A stretch of 64,000 bases of DNA from Tessaracoccus sp. MC1679 (GCF_014164775.1 NZ_JACJGB010000003.1:310001-374000), one strand, 5' to 3'. Counted from the stretch's first letter, positions 33,227 to 42,965 are shown. Notes: generated from the letters alone by a model not told the origin. Translations and numbers: made by a program.

Positions 33227-34273
33227 ATGAAGGCACTGAGATTCCATGCCCCCGGCGATGTGCGGCTCGAGGACGTCCCTGAGCCGCAGTGCGGCCCGGA
33301 GGAGGTCAAGATCCGGGTCCGCAACTGCTCGACCTGCGGCACCGACGTGAAGATCCGCAACAACGGTCACGTCAACATCACCCGCGTCACGACGATGGGC
33401 CACGAGATCGCCGGCGAGGTGGTGGAGGTTGGCCCCGAGGCGCTCGGCGGCTTCGCCGTCGGCGACCGTGTGCAGGTGATCGCGGCCGTGCCGTGCGGCG
33501 ACTGCCACGAGTGCCGCAAGGGCTGGATGGCTGTCTGTCAGAACCAGACCTCCGTCGGCTACCAGTACGACGGCGGGTTCGCCGAGTACATGATCGTGCC
33601 CAAGGAGGTGCTGAAGGTCGACGGCCTGAACCGCATCCCGGACGAGGTGGGCTTCGACGAGGCCTCCGCCGTCGAGCCGTTCGCCTGCGCGATCAACGCC
33701 CAGGAGCAGCTCGGCATCGAGGAGGGCGACTTCGTGGTGGTCTTCGGTGCCGGTCCGATCGGCTGCATGCACATCCGGATCGCGCGGGGCGTGCACAAGG
33801 TGGGCACCATCGTCCTGGTCGACATCAACGCCGAGAGGTTGGCGATGTCAGCCGAGGCGGTCCATCCGGACGCGACGATCGACGCCTCCAGCACCGACGT
33901 CGTGGCCGAGATCATGCGCATGACAGACGGGCGCGGCGCGGACGTGGTGATCACCGCCACCCCGGCCAACATCAACCAGGAGCAGGCCATCTCGATGGCC
34001 GCGCGCAACGGCCGGATCTCGTTCTTCGGCGGCCTGCCGAAGACCAACCCGACCATCACCTGCGACAGCAACCTGGTGCACTACCGCCAGCTGCACATCC
34101 ACGGCGCCAACGGGTCTGCGCCGAAGCACCACAAGGATGCGCTGTCCTACATCGCGTCGGGCCAGATCCCGGTGAAGGATCTGATCACCCGGCGGGTGCC
34201 GCTCGTCGACGCGCTCACAGCGTTCGACATCGTCGCCCGCGGCGAGGCCATCAAGGTCACCGTCGAGCCGTAG
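33227..34273 (+). CDS. Zinc-dependent MDR polyol(-phosphate) dehydrogenase
   Basis: 348 residues from ATG 33227 (AGGAG 11 nt upstream; GTG 33215 is also possible). Catalytic zinc residues in STCGTD and MGHEIAGEV; structural zinc Cys in PCGDCHECRKGWMAVC; Rossmann motif FGAGPIGCMHIRIA. Related to sorbitol, threonine and galactitol-1-phosphate dehydrogenases. The position after mtlA suggests it oxidises the incoming mannitol-1-phosphate to fructose-6-phosphate, a job normally done by the unrelated MtlD; that is inference. Confidence 0.85.
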   Translation: MKALRFHAPGDVRLEDVPEPQCGPEEVKIRVRNCSTCGTDVKIRNNGHVNITRVTTMGHEIAGEVVEVGPEALGGFAVGDRVQVIAAVPCGDCHECRKGWMAVCQNQTSVGYQYDGGFAEYMIVPKEVLKVDGLNRIPDEVGFDEASAVEPFACAINAQEQLGIEEGDFVVVFGAGPIGCMHIRIARGVHKVGTIVLVDINAERLAMSAEAVHPDATIDASSTDVVAEIMRMTDGRGADVVITATPANINQEQAISMAARNGRISFFGGLPKTNPTITCDSNLVHYRQLHIHGANGSAPKHHKDALSYIASGQIPVKDLITRRVPLVDALTAFDIVARGEAIKVTVEP

Positions 34274-34291
34274 CACCATGATCTGAACGCC

Positions 34292-34326
34292 GAAAGGGCC
34301 GGGAACCTCAGGTTCCCGGCCCTTTC
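34292..34326. terminator. Bidirectional terminator between dehydrogenase gene and ptsI
   Basis: Perfect 16-bp stem (GAAAGGGCCGGGAACC and complement) with TCA loop between two convergent genes. A-rich on one side and T-rich on the other, so it can serve both strands. Confidence 0.9.
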
Positions 34327-34335
34327 TGTGCGCCC

Positions 34336-36000
34336 TCAGCCCAGCAGCGCGAGCGCCAGCTCCTTAGCGTCGCGCGCGTTGCGGGTGCCGACGATGCGCT
34401 CGGCCGCCTCGCGGCACTGGTCCAGCGTGACGCTGCCGAGGCGCACCCCCACCGACGGGATCGCCGTGGCGGCCATCGACAGTGACGTGACTCCCAGCCC
34501 CACCAGAACGCAGGCGAGCAGCGGATCCGCGGCCGCCTCCCCGCACACCCCCACCGGCTTGCCGACGGCCAGCCCGGCCTCGGCGGCGAACTGGACGAGC
34601 CGCAGCACGGCGGGCTGCCAGGGGTCGGTGAGCTGGGCCAGGGCGCTGGCCATCCGGTCCGCGGCCATCGCGTACTGGGTCAGGTCGTTGGTGCCGATGG
34701 AGAAGAAGTCCACCTCGGCGAGGAAGCGGTCCGCCAGGAGCGCTACCGAGGGGACCTCCACCATGATGCCCGGCTTCAGGCCGCGGGCCCGGCAGAGGGC
34801 TGAGAACTCGAAGGCCTCGTCGACGGTGGCCACCATGGGGGCCATCACCCACGCCTCCGCCACGCCGGCCCCGGCGGCGGCGAGCGCGATCGCGTCCAGT
34901 TGGCGTTCCACCAGCCCCGGGTTGGTCCAGCCGAGGCGGATGCCCCGCACGCCGAGCGAGGGATTGGCTTCATCCTCGTGGTTGGCGAACGGCACCGGCT
35001 TGTCGGAACCGGCGTCGAGCGTGCGCACCACTACCTTGCGGCCTGCGAACGCGGCGAAGACCTCTCCGTAGATGCGGGCCTGCTCCTCGACGCTGGGCTC
35101 GGTCTGGGCGGTGAGGAAGCACAGCTCGGTCCTGAACAGGCCCACGCCCTCCGCCTCCGAGCCGGCGGCCGTGCGCGCGGCGGCGCCGTCCTGCACGTTG
35201 GCGAGCAGTTGCACGCTGACGCCGTCGGAGGTCCGGGCAGGGCCCTGCCAGGTGGCCGTGAGGGCGCGGAGCTCCCGGTCCCGGTTCATCAGCTCGGTGG
35301 CCTCGTCCGGGTCGGGGTGCACGGTGATGAACCCTGAGGTGCCGTCCACCAGCAGCGGGGCCCCCTCGGGGACCGAGTCGAGCTCCGCCGCGGCGACGAT
35401 GCAGGGGATGCCGAGCTGCCTGGCGATGATCGCGGTGTGGCTGGTGGGGCCACCGAGCCGGGTGACGAGCGCGGTGATGAGCACTGGGTCGAGGCCGGCG
35501 GTGTCCGCGGGGGCGAGATCCTCCGCGCACAGGATGACGGGCGACGAGGGGGTGGGGATGCCCGGCTCGGGGAGTCCCAACAGCTCGGCGAGCACGCGGT
35601 TGCGGATGTCGCGGAGATCCGTCGCCCGTTCGGCCATCAGGCCGCCCAGCTGGACGAGTTGGGTCACGAACCCCTCGATGGCGGTTCCGACGGCCTCCTC
35701 GGCCGGGGTCCCGGCGGTGATCAGCTTGCGCGCCGCGCGCACCCATCCGCGGTCCCTGACCAGCGCGGCCGTGGCGGTGAGGACCTCGGACGAGACACCG
35801 GTGACCGCGCTGGCGCGCTCGTCGAACCGCTGGGCGACGGCGGCCACCGCCGCGGCGAAGCGTTCGGCGTCCTGCTCCCGAGCCTCCTCGGGGAGGGTGC
35901 CGCGGGGTGGGGGCGCTGGGATGGCGGGGCGGGGCCAGAGGGCGGGCGCGTAGGCGATGCCGCCGACGACACCGGTGCCGCGAAGGGACTTCGATTCCAT
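34336..36000 (-). CDS. ptsI: PTS enzyme I (phosphoenolpyruvate-protein phosphotransferase)
   Basis: 554 residues. Transfers phosphate from PEP to HPr. Active His in GGPTSHTAIIARQLGIP (about residue 189); PEP-binding domain features GLFRTELCFL, the arginine segment LGVRGIRLG and the Cys in VGVCGEAAADP. N-terminal HPr-binding helices. ATG at 36000 with a GGAGGAACC site. Divergent from the DeoR gene. Confidence 0.96.
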   Translation of the reverse strand: MESKSLRGTGVVGGIAYAPALWPRPAIPAPPPRGTLPEEAREQDAERFAAAVAAVAQRFDERASAVTGVSSEVLTATAALVRDRGWVRAARKLITAGTPAEEAVGTAIEGFVTQLVQLGGLMAERATDLRDIRNRVLAELLGLPEPGIPTPSSPVILCAEDLAPADTAGLDPVLITALVTRLGGPTSHTAIIARQLGIPCIVAAAELDSVPEGAPLLVDGTSGFITVHPDPDEATELMNRDRELRALTATWQGPARTSDGVSVQLLANVQDGAAARTAAGSEAEGVGLFRTELCFLTAQTEPSVEEQARIYGEVFAAFAGRKVVVRTLDAGSDKPVPFANHEDEANPSLGVRGIRLGWTNPGLVERQLDAIALAAAGAGVAEAWVMAPMVATVDEAFEFSALCRARGLKPGIMVEVPSVALLADRFLAEVDFFSIGTNDLTQYAMAADRMASALAQLTDPWQPAVLRLVQFAAEAGLAVGKPVGVCGEAAADPLLACVLVGLGVTSLSMAATAIPSVGVRLGSVTLDQCREAAERIVGTRNARDAKELALALLG

Positions 36001-36032
36001 GGTTCCTCCACAATGAGGGGGTAGTTGTGACT

Positions 36033-36076
36033 ATCGTCGCCTGCAGGGACCATGAAGTCAACACAAACACAGGTTC
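36033..36076 (-). promoter_or_regulatory. ptsI promoter and TGTTTG-type operator candidate
   Basis: On the minus strand: CTGTGTTTGTGTTGACTT overlaps TTGACT (-35, 36056-36061), 17-nt spacer, GACGAT (36033-36038). The TGTTTGTGTT run resembles TGTTTGTTTATG before fruK, suggesting shared DeoR-family control. It faces away from the deoR gene. Confidence 0.5.
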
Positions 36077-36127
36077 GGCCCCGTTTGATCATGTTGGAAA
36101 CGGGGCGAGCCCCGAGGAAGGGGTCGA

Positions 36128-36898
36128 ATGTACGCCGAAGAGCGCCAGCACGACATCGTGACGCTTGCGAGGGGCCTGGGCCGGGTGGCCGTGGCCGACC
36201 TCGCCGTGCGCTTCAGTGTGACGCCCGAGACGATCAGGCGCGACCTCGACGCCCTGGCTGCGCGTGGGCTGCTGAGCCGCGTCCATGGTGGGGCCGTGCC
36301 CTCGGACAAGCTGTGGCTGGCCGAGGCCCCGGTGGGCCAACGGGAGGCGACGTCGCAGGACGAGAAGCTCGCCATCGCCGCCCACGCCGTCTCGCTGCTC
36401 CCGCAGCGCGACGAGCTGACCGTCCTCCTGGATGCCGGCACCACCACGGCCAAGCTGAGCGCGCTCCTGCCGGCGTGGGTCTCCACCGTGGTCACCAATT
36501 CCGTGCCCACTGCCGGGGCGCTGGCGGACCGCGGTGACGTGGAGGTTCTGCTGCTCGGGGGGCAGGTGCGTGGACTCACCCAGGCCACCGTCGGGGCGGA
36601 GGCCCACGCCGCGCTGGCCCGGCTGCGGGTGGACGTCGCCTTTCTAGGGGCCAACGGGTTCTCCGCCGAGCACGGGTTCTCGACGCCCGATCCGGCCGAG
36701 GCCGCCGTCAAGCAGGCCATGGTGCGGGCTGCCCGCGAGGTGTACGTGCTGGCCGACGCCACCAAGTTCGGGGCTGACTATCTGGTCCGGTTCGCGGAGC
36801 TCGGGGACGTCGACGCGCTGGTGACGGATACCCGTCTGGCCCCGGCATCGCGGACTGCTCTGGAGGCGCTCGAACTCCGGGTCGACGTGGCGGGTTAA
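36128..36898 (+). CDS. DeoR-family transcriptional regulator (FruR-like)
   Basis: 256 residues. N-terminal wHTH with DeoR signature (VAVADLAVRFSVTPETIRRD, LAARGLLSRVHGGAVP), C-terminal sugar-phosphate sensor domain (DAGTTTAKL, TNSVPTAGAL, FLGANGFSAEHGFSTPD). Sits between ptsI and fruK; likely represses the PTS genes until fructose-1-phosphate or another sugar phosphate binds. Confidence 0.92.
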   Translation: MYAEERQHDIVTLARGLGRVAVADLAVRFSVTPETIRRDLDALAARGLLSRVHGGAVPSDKLWLAEAPVGQREATSQDEKLAIAAHAVSLLPQRDELTVLLDAGTTTAKLSALLPAWVSTVVTNSVPTAGALADRGDVEVLLLGGQVRGLTQATVGAEAHAALARLRVDVAFLGANGFSAEHGFSTPDPAEAAVKQAMVRAAREVYVLADATKFGADYLVRFAELGDVDALVTDTRLAPASRTALEALELRVDVAG

Positions 36899-36899
36899 T

Positions 36900-36949
36900 G
36901 TTTGTTTATGTCGGTTTACCTTGCTTTGTGAGTCAAATTGGGATATAAA
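36900..36949 (+). promoter_or_regulatory. fruK-ptsH promoter with operator-like repeats
   Basis: TTGCTT at 36921-36926, 17-nt spacer, TATAAA at 36944-36949: a near-consensus promoter. Just upstream TGTTTGTTTATG (36900-36911) and CGGTTTAC (36912-36919) match motifs near the ptsI and mtlA promoters. Confidence 0.6.
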
Positions 36950-36983
36950 CGGAGGTAAGCAGAGCCTCGAGGGAGCGGACAGC

Positions 36984-37970
36984 ATGGTCGACGACGTCGC
37001 ACGCAGAGTGGTCACATTCACGGCCAACCCCAGTATCGACCGCACGCTGACCCTCGACGGCCCCCTGCTGCGGGGCCAGCTGCTCCGGGCCAGCGGCGTG
37101 ACGGAGCAGGCGGCGGGCAAGGGCGTCAACGTTGCGCGGGTGTTGAGTGCAGCAGGGCTGCCGGTGACCGTCGTGGCCGCGGCACTGGATCGCGGATTCC
37201 GCACGCTGGCAGAACACGCCGAGCCGCCGCTGACCGTGCTCGGGCAGTCGCTCGACGACGGACGTCGGGTGCGGATGAACACCACAGTCACCGAGCCTGA
37301 CGGCACCACCACGAAACTCAACGAGCCCGGGCCACTGCTGACCGCGGCACACCTGGAGGTGGCGGCGGACTCGCTGGTCGACGTCGCACGGGGCGCGGCC
37401 TGGGTGGCGCTGGCCGGGTCGCTCCCGCCCGGAGCCCCGGACCACTGGTACGCGAGCCTGGTGGGGAGGCTCTCCGGGCTCGGCTGCCGAATCGCCGTCG
37501 ACACCTCAGGCCCAGCGCTCGACGCGCTGGTGGCGTCGCTCGACGCACCGATCGATCTCATCAAGCCCAACGCCGAAGAGCTGGCCCAGCTGACCGGTGG
37601 CAGCCCGCAGGAGTTCGAGGCGGCCGCGGAGCGTGGAGAGCTGGACGGGATTGTCGCGGCGGCCCGCAGTCTGCAGGAGCGCGGGATCCGCGCCGTCCTG
37701 GTCACCCTCGGCGGGTCGGGTGCCGTGCTGGTCACCGGCGGCGGCGCCTGGTTCGCGCGTGCGCCGCGGATCAGTGTGCGGAGCACGGTGGGGGCCGGCG
37801 ACTCGTCAGTGGCCGGCTTCATTCTGGCCGACATCCGCGGGGCCGACCCCGCCCAGTGCCTCGCCACCTCCGTCGCCTACGGCTCGGCAGCCGCTGCGCT
37901 CCCGGGAACCACCCTGCCCACCCCTGCAGATCTGACGACCGGTCAGGTCGACGTCATCGCCCTCGGCTGA
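36984..37970 (+). CDS. fruK: 1-phosphofructokinase
   Basis: 328 residues, PfkB fold. TFTANPSIDRTL at the start, QAAGKGVNVARVLSAAG sugar-binding motif, catalytic Asp in STVGAGDSSVAGF. Converts fructose-1-phosphate to fructose-1,6-bisphosphate. ATG 36984 with GGGAGCGG upstream. The fructose EII that would supply substrate is not in the window. Probably co-transcribed with ptsH (37-nt gap). Confidence 0.93.
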   Translation: MVDDVARRVVTFTANPSIDRTLTLDGPLLRGQLLRASGVTEQAAGKGVNVARVLSAAGLPVTVVAAALDRGFRTLAEHAEPPLTVLGQSLDDGRRVRMNTTVTEPDGTTTKLNEPGPLLTAAHLEVAADSLVDVARGAAWVALAGSLPPGAPDHWYASLVGRLSGLGCRIAVDTSGPALDALVASLDAPIDLIKPNAEELAQLTGGSPQEFEAAAERGELDGIVAAARSLQERGIRAVLVTLGGSGAVLVTGGGAWFARAPRISVRSTVGAGDSSVAGFILADIRGADPAQCLATSVAYGSAAAALPGTTLPTPADLTTGQVDVIALG

Positions 37971-38007
37971 CCGGCCGCGGGCTCACCCACACCAGAAGGA
38001 CACCATC

Positions 38008-38274
38008 ATGGCAAGCAAGACCGTCACCGTCGGCTCCTCCGTCGGCCTCCATGCCCGCCCCGCAGCCCTCGTCGCCCAGGCGGCCGGGGCCTACGACGAC
38101 GACATCCTCATCAGGCTCGCCGGAACACCCGCCGACGATGGGGTGGACGCCGCCTCCAGCCTCATGATCATGACCCTGGGTGCCGGCGCAGGCGCGGAGG
38201 TCACCGTCGAGTCCGACAACGCTGAGGCGGTCGAGAAGATCGCAGCGCTGATCGAGCAGGACCTCGACGCCTGA
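38008..38274 (+). CDS. ptsH: Phosphocarrier protein HPr
   Basis: 88 residues. Phospho-His in VGLHARPAALV (His about residue 15) and the Ser region AASSLMIMTLG. Accepts phosphate from EI and passes it to EIIA domains such as that of MtlA. AGAAGGAC ribosome site. No HPr kinase gene in view. Confidence 0.96.
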   Translation: MASKTVTVGSSVGLHARPAALVAQAAGAYDDDILIRLAGTPADDGVDAASSLMIMTLGAGAGAEVTVESDNAEAVEKIAALIEQDLDA

Positions 38275-38292
38275 GACCCCGTCGGGTGAGCC

Positions 38293-39348
38293 TCAGGAGA
38301 GGCGTGCCGCGATCCGGTCGCCGATCTCGGTGGTGCGCAGCCTCGCGGAGCCCCGCTCGGTGATGTCGGCGCTGACCGCCTCGTCGATCCGTGCCGACAG
38401 CTCCGGCCTGCCCAGGTGGTCCAGAAGGAGCGCCATCGACGAGATGGCTGCGGTGGGATCCGCGATGCCCTGACCGGCGATGTCGGGGGCCGATCCGTGC
38501 ACTGGCTCGAACATCGACGGGAACTCGCCGCTGGGGTTGATGTTGGCCGACGCAGCCAGCCCGATGCCCCCGGTGACCGCGGCAGCCAGGTCCGTGACGA
38601 TGTCGCCGAACAGGTTGTCGGTGACGATGACGTCGAACTGACTGGGGTCCACCACCATGGCGATCATCGCCGCATCGATGTGCAGGTACCTGCGCTCCAC
38701 GTCCGGGAACTCCTCGCCGACCTCGGTGAAGATGCGGTTCCACAGGGTGCCGGCGTTGACAAGCACGTTGTGCTTGTGCAGCAGCGTGAGCTGGCCCCGA
38801 CGCGCCTGGGCGCGGCGGTAGGCGTCGCGGACGACCCGCTCCACGCCGTAGGCCGTGTTGACGGAGACCTCCGTGGCCAGTTCGTGCGGGGTGCCGACGC
38901 GCACCGCCCCGCCGTTGCCGCAGTACAGACCCTCGGTTCCCTCGCGTACGACGACGAAGTCAACGGTTTTGCCCTCGACGATGCGGGGGGCCAGGGGAGT
39001 GGGCACTCCCGGGTAGAGCTTGGAGGGGCGGAGGTTGATCGCGTGATCGAACGCGAACCGCAGCTTGAGCAGCAGGCCGCGCTCGAGAAGCCCGCTCGGG
39101 ATCGCCTTCGACCCCGGTGCCGCCCCGACCGCACCCAGCACGATCGCGTCCACACCCTTGAGCTCCTCCAACACGGAGTCCGGTAGCACCTCGCCGGTGC
39201 GCTGCCAGCGCTCGGCGCCCAGGTCGTAGTGGACGAAGTCGAAGGCGTCTGCGCCGGCGACGGCGGTGAGGGCCTTGAGCGCCTCGGCGGTCACCTCGGG
39301 GCCGATGCCGTCGCCGCCGATGACGGCGATGGTGCTGGTCTGAGTCAT
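38293..39348 (-). CDS. leuB: 3-isopropylmalate dehydrogenase
   Basis: 351 residues. NAD-dependent oxidative decarboxylation in leucine synthesis, also able to act on methylmalate from the citramalate route. N-terminus [20 protein letters not shown]; substrate loop [17 protein letters not shown]; metal/NAD region [16 protein letters not shown] and [18 protein letters not shown] at 39348 preferred; upstream in-frame residues do not fit the family. Divergent from cimA across 130 bp. Confidence 0.95.
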   Translation of the reverse strand: MTQTSTIAVIGGDGIGPEVTAEALKALTAVAGADAFDFVHYDLGAERWQRTGEVLPDSVLEELKGVDAIVLGAVGAAPGSKAIPSGLLERGLLLKLRFAFDHAINLRPSKLYPGVPTPLAPRIVEGKTVDFVVVREGTEGLYCGNGGAVRVGTPHELATEVSVNTAYGVERVVRDAYRRAQARRGQLTLLHKHNVLVNAGTLWNRIFTEVGEEFPDVERRYLHIDAAMIAMVVDPSQFDVIVTDNLFGDIVTDLAAAVTGGIGLAASANINPSGEFPSMFEPVHGSAPDIAGQGIADPTAAISSMALLLDHLGRPELSARIDEAVSADITERGSARLRTTEIGDRIAARLS

Positions 39349-39478
39349 GGGCAGGACCCTACGGCTTGGCGCTTTCGGGCGGGAAGGGGTGGGGCGTGCC
39401 CGTCCACTGGCTGAGACGGGGCGGGTCCGCCCGCTCGGGGTATCCTTCGCTCTGACTGACCACCCCTGGGAGAGATCA

Positions 39479-41062
39479 ATGCCGATGCTGCCGACCCGAC
39501 CGGCCGAGTTCCACGTCTTCGACACCTCACTGCGCGACGGCGCGCAGCAGGAGGGCCTGCACCTGTCGGTGCAGGACAAGCTGAAGATCGCGGGCTACCT
39601 CGACGAGCTGGGCGTCACCTTCATCGAGGGGGGTTGGCCGGGCGCCAACCCCAACGACACCGAGTTCTTCGTCCGCGCCAAGGAGCTCAACCTGAAGCGC
39701 TCCCAGCTGGTGGCGTTCGGCGCCACCCGCAAGGCCGGGGCGAAGGCGGCCGAGGACGCGCTGACCCGGGCGCTGGTCGACGCGGACACGGACTTCATCT
39801 GCATCGTCGCCAAGTCGCACGACGAACATGTGTACCGGGCCTTGCGCACCACGCTCGAGGAGAACCTCGAGATGGTCACCGACACCGTGCAGTACCTCCG
39901 CTCGCAGGGCAAGCGGGTGTTCGTGGACTGCGAACACTTCTTCGACGGCTACCGCGCCAATCCCGAGTACGCCATCCAGGTGGTCCAGACGGCCCACGAC
40001 GCCGGCGCCGAGGTGGTGGTGCTCTGCGACACCAACGGAGGCATGTTGCCCAGCTGGATGGGGGAGATCATCGAGGCCGCCGCCGCCACCGGTGCCAACC
40101 TGGGTGTCCACTGCCACAACGACACCGCCTGCGCCGTCGCCAACACCCTGGCCGCCGTCGAGGCCGGTGTCATGCACGTGCAGGGCACGTTCAACGGATA
40201 CGGGGAGCGCACCGGCAACGCGGACCTGTCCGCGCTCATCCCCAACCTGCAGCTGAAGTACGGCTGGGACGTGCTGCCCCCCGAGCAGCTCGCGGAGCTG
40301 ACCCGGGTGGCCCACGCGATCGCGCTGGTGGCGCATCAGCCGCTGGTGGGTCGCCAGCCCTACGTGGGGCATTCGAGCTTCGCCCATAAGGCGGGGCTGC
40401 ACGCCTCCGCCATCCGGGTGGACGAGAACCTGTACCAGCACATCGACCCGTCGCTGGTGGGCAACGACATGCGGATGCTGATCTCCGACATGGCCGGCCG
40501 CGCCAACATCCAGATCAAGGGCGAGCAGCTGGGCTTCGACCTGGAGGATCGCGCATTGGCTGCCTCCATCACCGAGCGCGTCAAGGCCAGGGAGAACGAG
40601 GGCTATTCCTACGAATCTGCCGACGCGTCGTTCGAGATGCTGCTGCGCGACGAGCTCGGCATCCTCGCGCTGCCGTTCCAGGTCCAGTCGTGGCGCGTGT
40701 TCACCGAGGAGCGCGACGGGGTCAACATCTCCGAGGCCACCGTCAAGCTCACCGCCAAGGGCGAGCGGCACATGGTGGTGGGCGAGGGCAACGGCCCCGT
40801 CAACGCGCTCGACGGCGCGCTGCGTCAGGCGCTCGCGATGCCCTTCCCGGCAGTGGCCGAGTTCGAGCTGACCGACTACCGGGTGCGGATCCTCGACGAG
40901 GGGCACGGCACCGACGCTTCGGTGCGCACCCTGATCGACACCTCCTACAACGGCTTCACCTGGACGACGGTGGGGGTGGGCACCAACGTCATCGAGGCCT
41001 CCTGGGAGGCGCTGATGGACTCCCTGGCCTACGGCATCCTCACGCATCTGCCACCGGCCTAG
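39479..41062 (+). CDS. cimA: Citramalate synthase
   Basis: 527 residues. HMGL-like TIM barrel with [35 protein letters not shown] and the metal motif [18 protein letters not shown]-terminal LeuA-dimer regulatory domain from about residue 400. The GGWPG variant and length fit the CimA group rather than isopropylmalate synthase. Condenses pyruvate and acetyl-CoA to citramalate, a threonine-independent route to 2-oxobutyrate and isoleucine. ATG 39479 with GGGAGAG upstream. Specificity for pyruvate is inferred from the family. Confidence 0.92.
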   Translation: MPMLPTRPAEFHVFDTSLRDGAQQEGLHLSVQDKLKIAGYLDELGVTFIEGGWPGANPNDTEFFVRAKELNLKRSQLVAFGATRKAGAKAAEDALTRALVDADTDFICIVAKSHDEHVYRALRTTLEENLEMVTDTVQYLRSQGKRVFVDCEHFFDGYRANPEYAIQVVQTAHDAGAEVVVLCDTNGGMLPSWMGEIIEAAAATGANLGVHCHNDTACAVANTLAAVEAGVMHVQGTFNGYGERTGNADLSALIPNLQLKYGWDVLPPEQLAELTRVAHAIALVAHQPLVGRQPYVGHSSFAHKAGLHASAIRVDENLYQHIDPSLVGNDMRMLISDMAGRANIQIKGEQLGFDLEDRALAASITERVKARENEGYSYESADASFEMLLRDELGILALPFQVQSWRVFTEERDGVNISEATVKLTAKGERHMVVGEGNGPVNALDGALRQALAMPFPAVAEFELTDYRVRILDEGHGTDASVRTLIDTSYNGFTWTTVGVGTNVIEASWEALMDSLAYGILTHLPPA

Positions 41063-41088
41063 GGAATCAGTGGTTCCCTCGCCTCCAC

Positions 41089-41094
41089 TACGCT
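41089..41094 (+). promoter_or_regulatory. -10 box (TACGCT) for the FAA-hydrolase gene
   Basis: TACGCT ends 7 nt before ATG 41102; no Shine-Dalgarno between. A small inverted repeat AGGGAA/TTCCCT (41061-41079) just upstream may end cimA transcription. Confidence 0.45.
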
Positions 41095-41101
41095 GGGAAC
41101 C

Positions 41102-41905
41102 ATGCGCATCGCACGTTTCGTCAAGGATGGCCAGGACCCCACCTACGGGATCATCGAACTCGCTGTTGACGGGGGAGATCACCCCGACACCATCGCCGCG
41201 TTGACCAACGATCCCCTCGCGGGGCTCGCGGTCAACTACACAGGGGAGCGCCACGACCTCGTCGACGTGCGCCTGCTCGCGCCGGTCATCCCGCGCAGCA
41301 AGATCGTCGGGGTGGGCAAGAACTACGCGGACCACGCCAAGGAGATGGGCGGCGAGGTGCCCGAATCGCCGCTGCTGTTCTTCAAGCCCAACACCTCCGT
41401 GATCGGGCCCGACGACACCATCATCCGCCCCGCGGGCTGCGAGAACCTCCACTTCGAGGGCGAGCTGGCGATCGTGATCGGGCGGATCTGCAAAGAGGTG
41501 CCCGCCGAGCGCGTGCCGGAGGTCATCTTCGGCTACACCATCGCCAACGACGTCACCGCGCGGGACTGGCAGGCCACCGATGGTCAGTGGGCCCGGGCGA
41601 AGGGTTCGGACACGTTCCTCCCGCTCGGCCCCTGGGTCAACACGCACCTCACCGTCGAGGAGGCCGAACACCTCACCATCGAGACCCGCCTCGGCGACGA
41701 GGTGCGCCAGCAGGGCTCCACAGCGCAGATGGTGCGTGGCATCGTCGAGCTCGTCAGCTACATCACGTCGTTCACCACGCTCCTTCCGGGCGACCTGATC
41801 CTCACCGGCACGCCGGCCGGCGTGGGTTCGATGGAGCCGGGAGACCGGGTCAGCGTGGAGATCGACGGCCTGGGCGTGCTGAGCAACCCCGTCGCGGACG
41901 CGTGA
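41102..41905 (+). CDS. Fumarylacetoacetate hydrolase-family protein
   Basis: 267 residues. FAH fold: VGVGKNYADHAKEMG, metal ligands in FEGELAIVIG and YTIANDVTARDWQ, and ILTGTPAGVGSMEPGD. Family members hydrolyse or isomerise 2-oxo acids; this clade is often linked to oxaloacetate or acylpyruvate metabolism. Exact substrate unknown. GTGA overlap with the next gene. Confidence 0.9.
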   Translation: MRIARFVKDGQDPTYGIIELAVDGGDHPDTIAALTNDPLAGLAVNYTGERHDLVDVRLLAPVIPRSKIVGVGKNYADHAKEMGGEVPESPLLFFKPNTSVIGPDDTIIRPAGCENLHFEGELAIVIGRICKEVPAERVPEVIFGYTIANDVTARDWQATDGQWARAKGSDTFLPLGPWVNTHLTVEEAEHLTIETRLGDEVRQQGSTAQMVRGIVELVSYITSFTTLLPGDLILTGTPAGVGSMEPGDRVSVEIDGLGVLSNPVADA

Positions 41906-42828
41906 CCCAGCCCCCGCTGCTGTTGCTGGCCGGCGAGCCGCAGGACCCGCCGTCGGGATTGAGCTACCCGCTGGCGCTGCGGCGCCGGGGATTCACGGTC
42001 CCGATCACAGTGTTTGGTGCGCTGCTCGCGTTCAGCGCGTTCGCGCTGGTGGTGCCTGCTGTGTCCGCCGTCGTGCTTCGCCTGGGCTTCCTGCTGCGGG
42101 GCGGTGGGGACTACGCGGCCTACGAGCGGGCGGCCACGGCGTATGAGCTGCCGGAGGGACCGGCTGCCGGTCACCTGGCGTTGGCTGCGCTCATCCCCTT
42201 GTCGATCCTGCTGGTGCGCTACGTCCACGGCGTGCGGCCCCGCTGGCTGGCCTCGGTCCAGCCAGGACTCAGATGGCGGTATCTCGCGATGTCGCTGGTG
42301 GTGGCGGCGGTGATCCTCAACGCGTTCACGTGGGCCTCGTTCCTCGTGGGAGACATGCCGGTCTTTCACGACGGCCAGGACGGCTGGGTGTGGTTCCTGC
42401 TGGTGGTGGCGATCACCTCGCCGCTGCAGGCGGCGGCGGAAGAGGTGTTCTTCCGGGGCTACCTGCTGCAGGTGATCGGGTCGGCCACCGGCCGGACCTG
42501 GGCGGGCGTCGTCGGATCCGCACTGATCTTCGCGCTGCTGCACGGGGTGCAGAGCCCGGCGCTGTTCGCGCACCGGCTGGCGTTCGGTCTGGTGGCGGGG
42601 GCGTTGGTGGTGGTCACCGGGGGTCTGGAGGCGGGGATCGCGGCCCACGTGGTCAACAATGTCGCGGCGTACGGGTACGCGATGTTCACCATGTCGGTGG
42701 CGGAGTTGCGCGGCGTGACCACCATCACGTGGGCTGAGGCGGGCTGGAATGTCGCGGCGTTCGCGGCGTTCGGTGTCGCGGCGTGGTGGTTGGGGCGTCG
42801 GCTGCGAGTCGCCACCGTCACCCCTTGA
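41902..42828 (+). CDS. CPBP-family intramembrane metalloprotease
   Basis: 308 residues, about eight hydrophobic segments. CPBP/Abi motifs: AAEEVFFRGYLL (Glu-Glu), FALLHGVQSP and HVVNNVAAYG. GTG 41902 overlaps the previous stop. Its own stop lies in the first unit of a 19-bp tandem repeat. Substrate unknown. Confidence 0.88.
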   Translation: MTQPPLLLLAGEPQDPPSGLSYPLALRRRGFTVPITVFGALLAFSAFALVVPAVSAVVLRLGFLLRGGGDYAAYERAATAYELPEGPAAGHLALAALIPLSILLVRYVHGVRPRWLASVQPGLRWRYLAMSLVVAAVILNAFTWASFLVGDMPVFHDGQDGWVWFLLVVAITSPLQAAAEEVFFRGYLLQVIGSATGRTWAGVVGSALIFALLHGVQSPALFAHRLAFGLVAGALVVVTGGLEAGIAAHVVNNVAAYGYAMFTMSVAELRGVTTITWAEAGWNVAAFAAFGVAAWWLGRRLRVATVTP

Positions 42829-42910
42829 CGCCACTGTCACCCCTTGGCGCCACGGTCGCCCCCTGACGCAACGGTCGCCCCTTGACGCCGCCGTCGCCCC
42901 TGACGCCGCC
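42817..42910 (+). repeat. Five-unit 18-19 bp tandem repeat
   Basis: Units like GTCACCCCTTGACGCCACT, each degenerated slightly. The first provides the TGA stop of the CPBP protease. No other function seen. Confidence 0.8.
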
Positions 42911-42965
42911 GTCGCGGTGGCCGGCGCCTCCTTGCAGATGTGGCTTGTGGCTGGGCTGGTGGCGA

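Noticed and set aside
39527-41671. 714-aa antisense ORF over cimA and the FAA gene
   Set aside because: Shadow of two clear plus-strand genes; no recognisable protein features.
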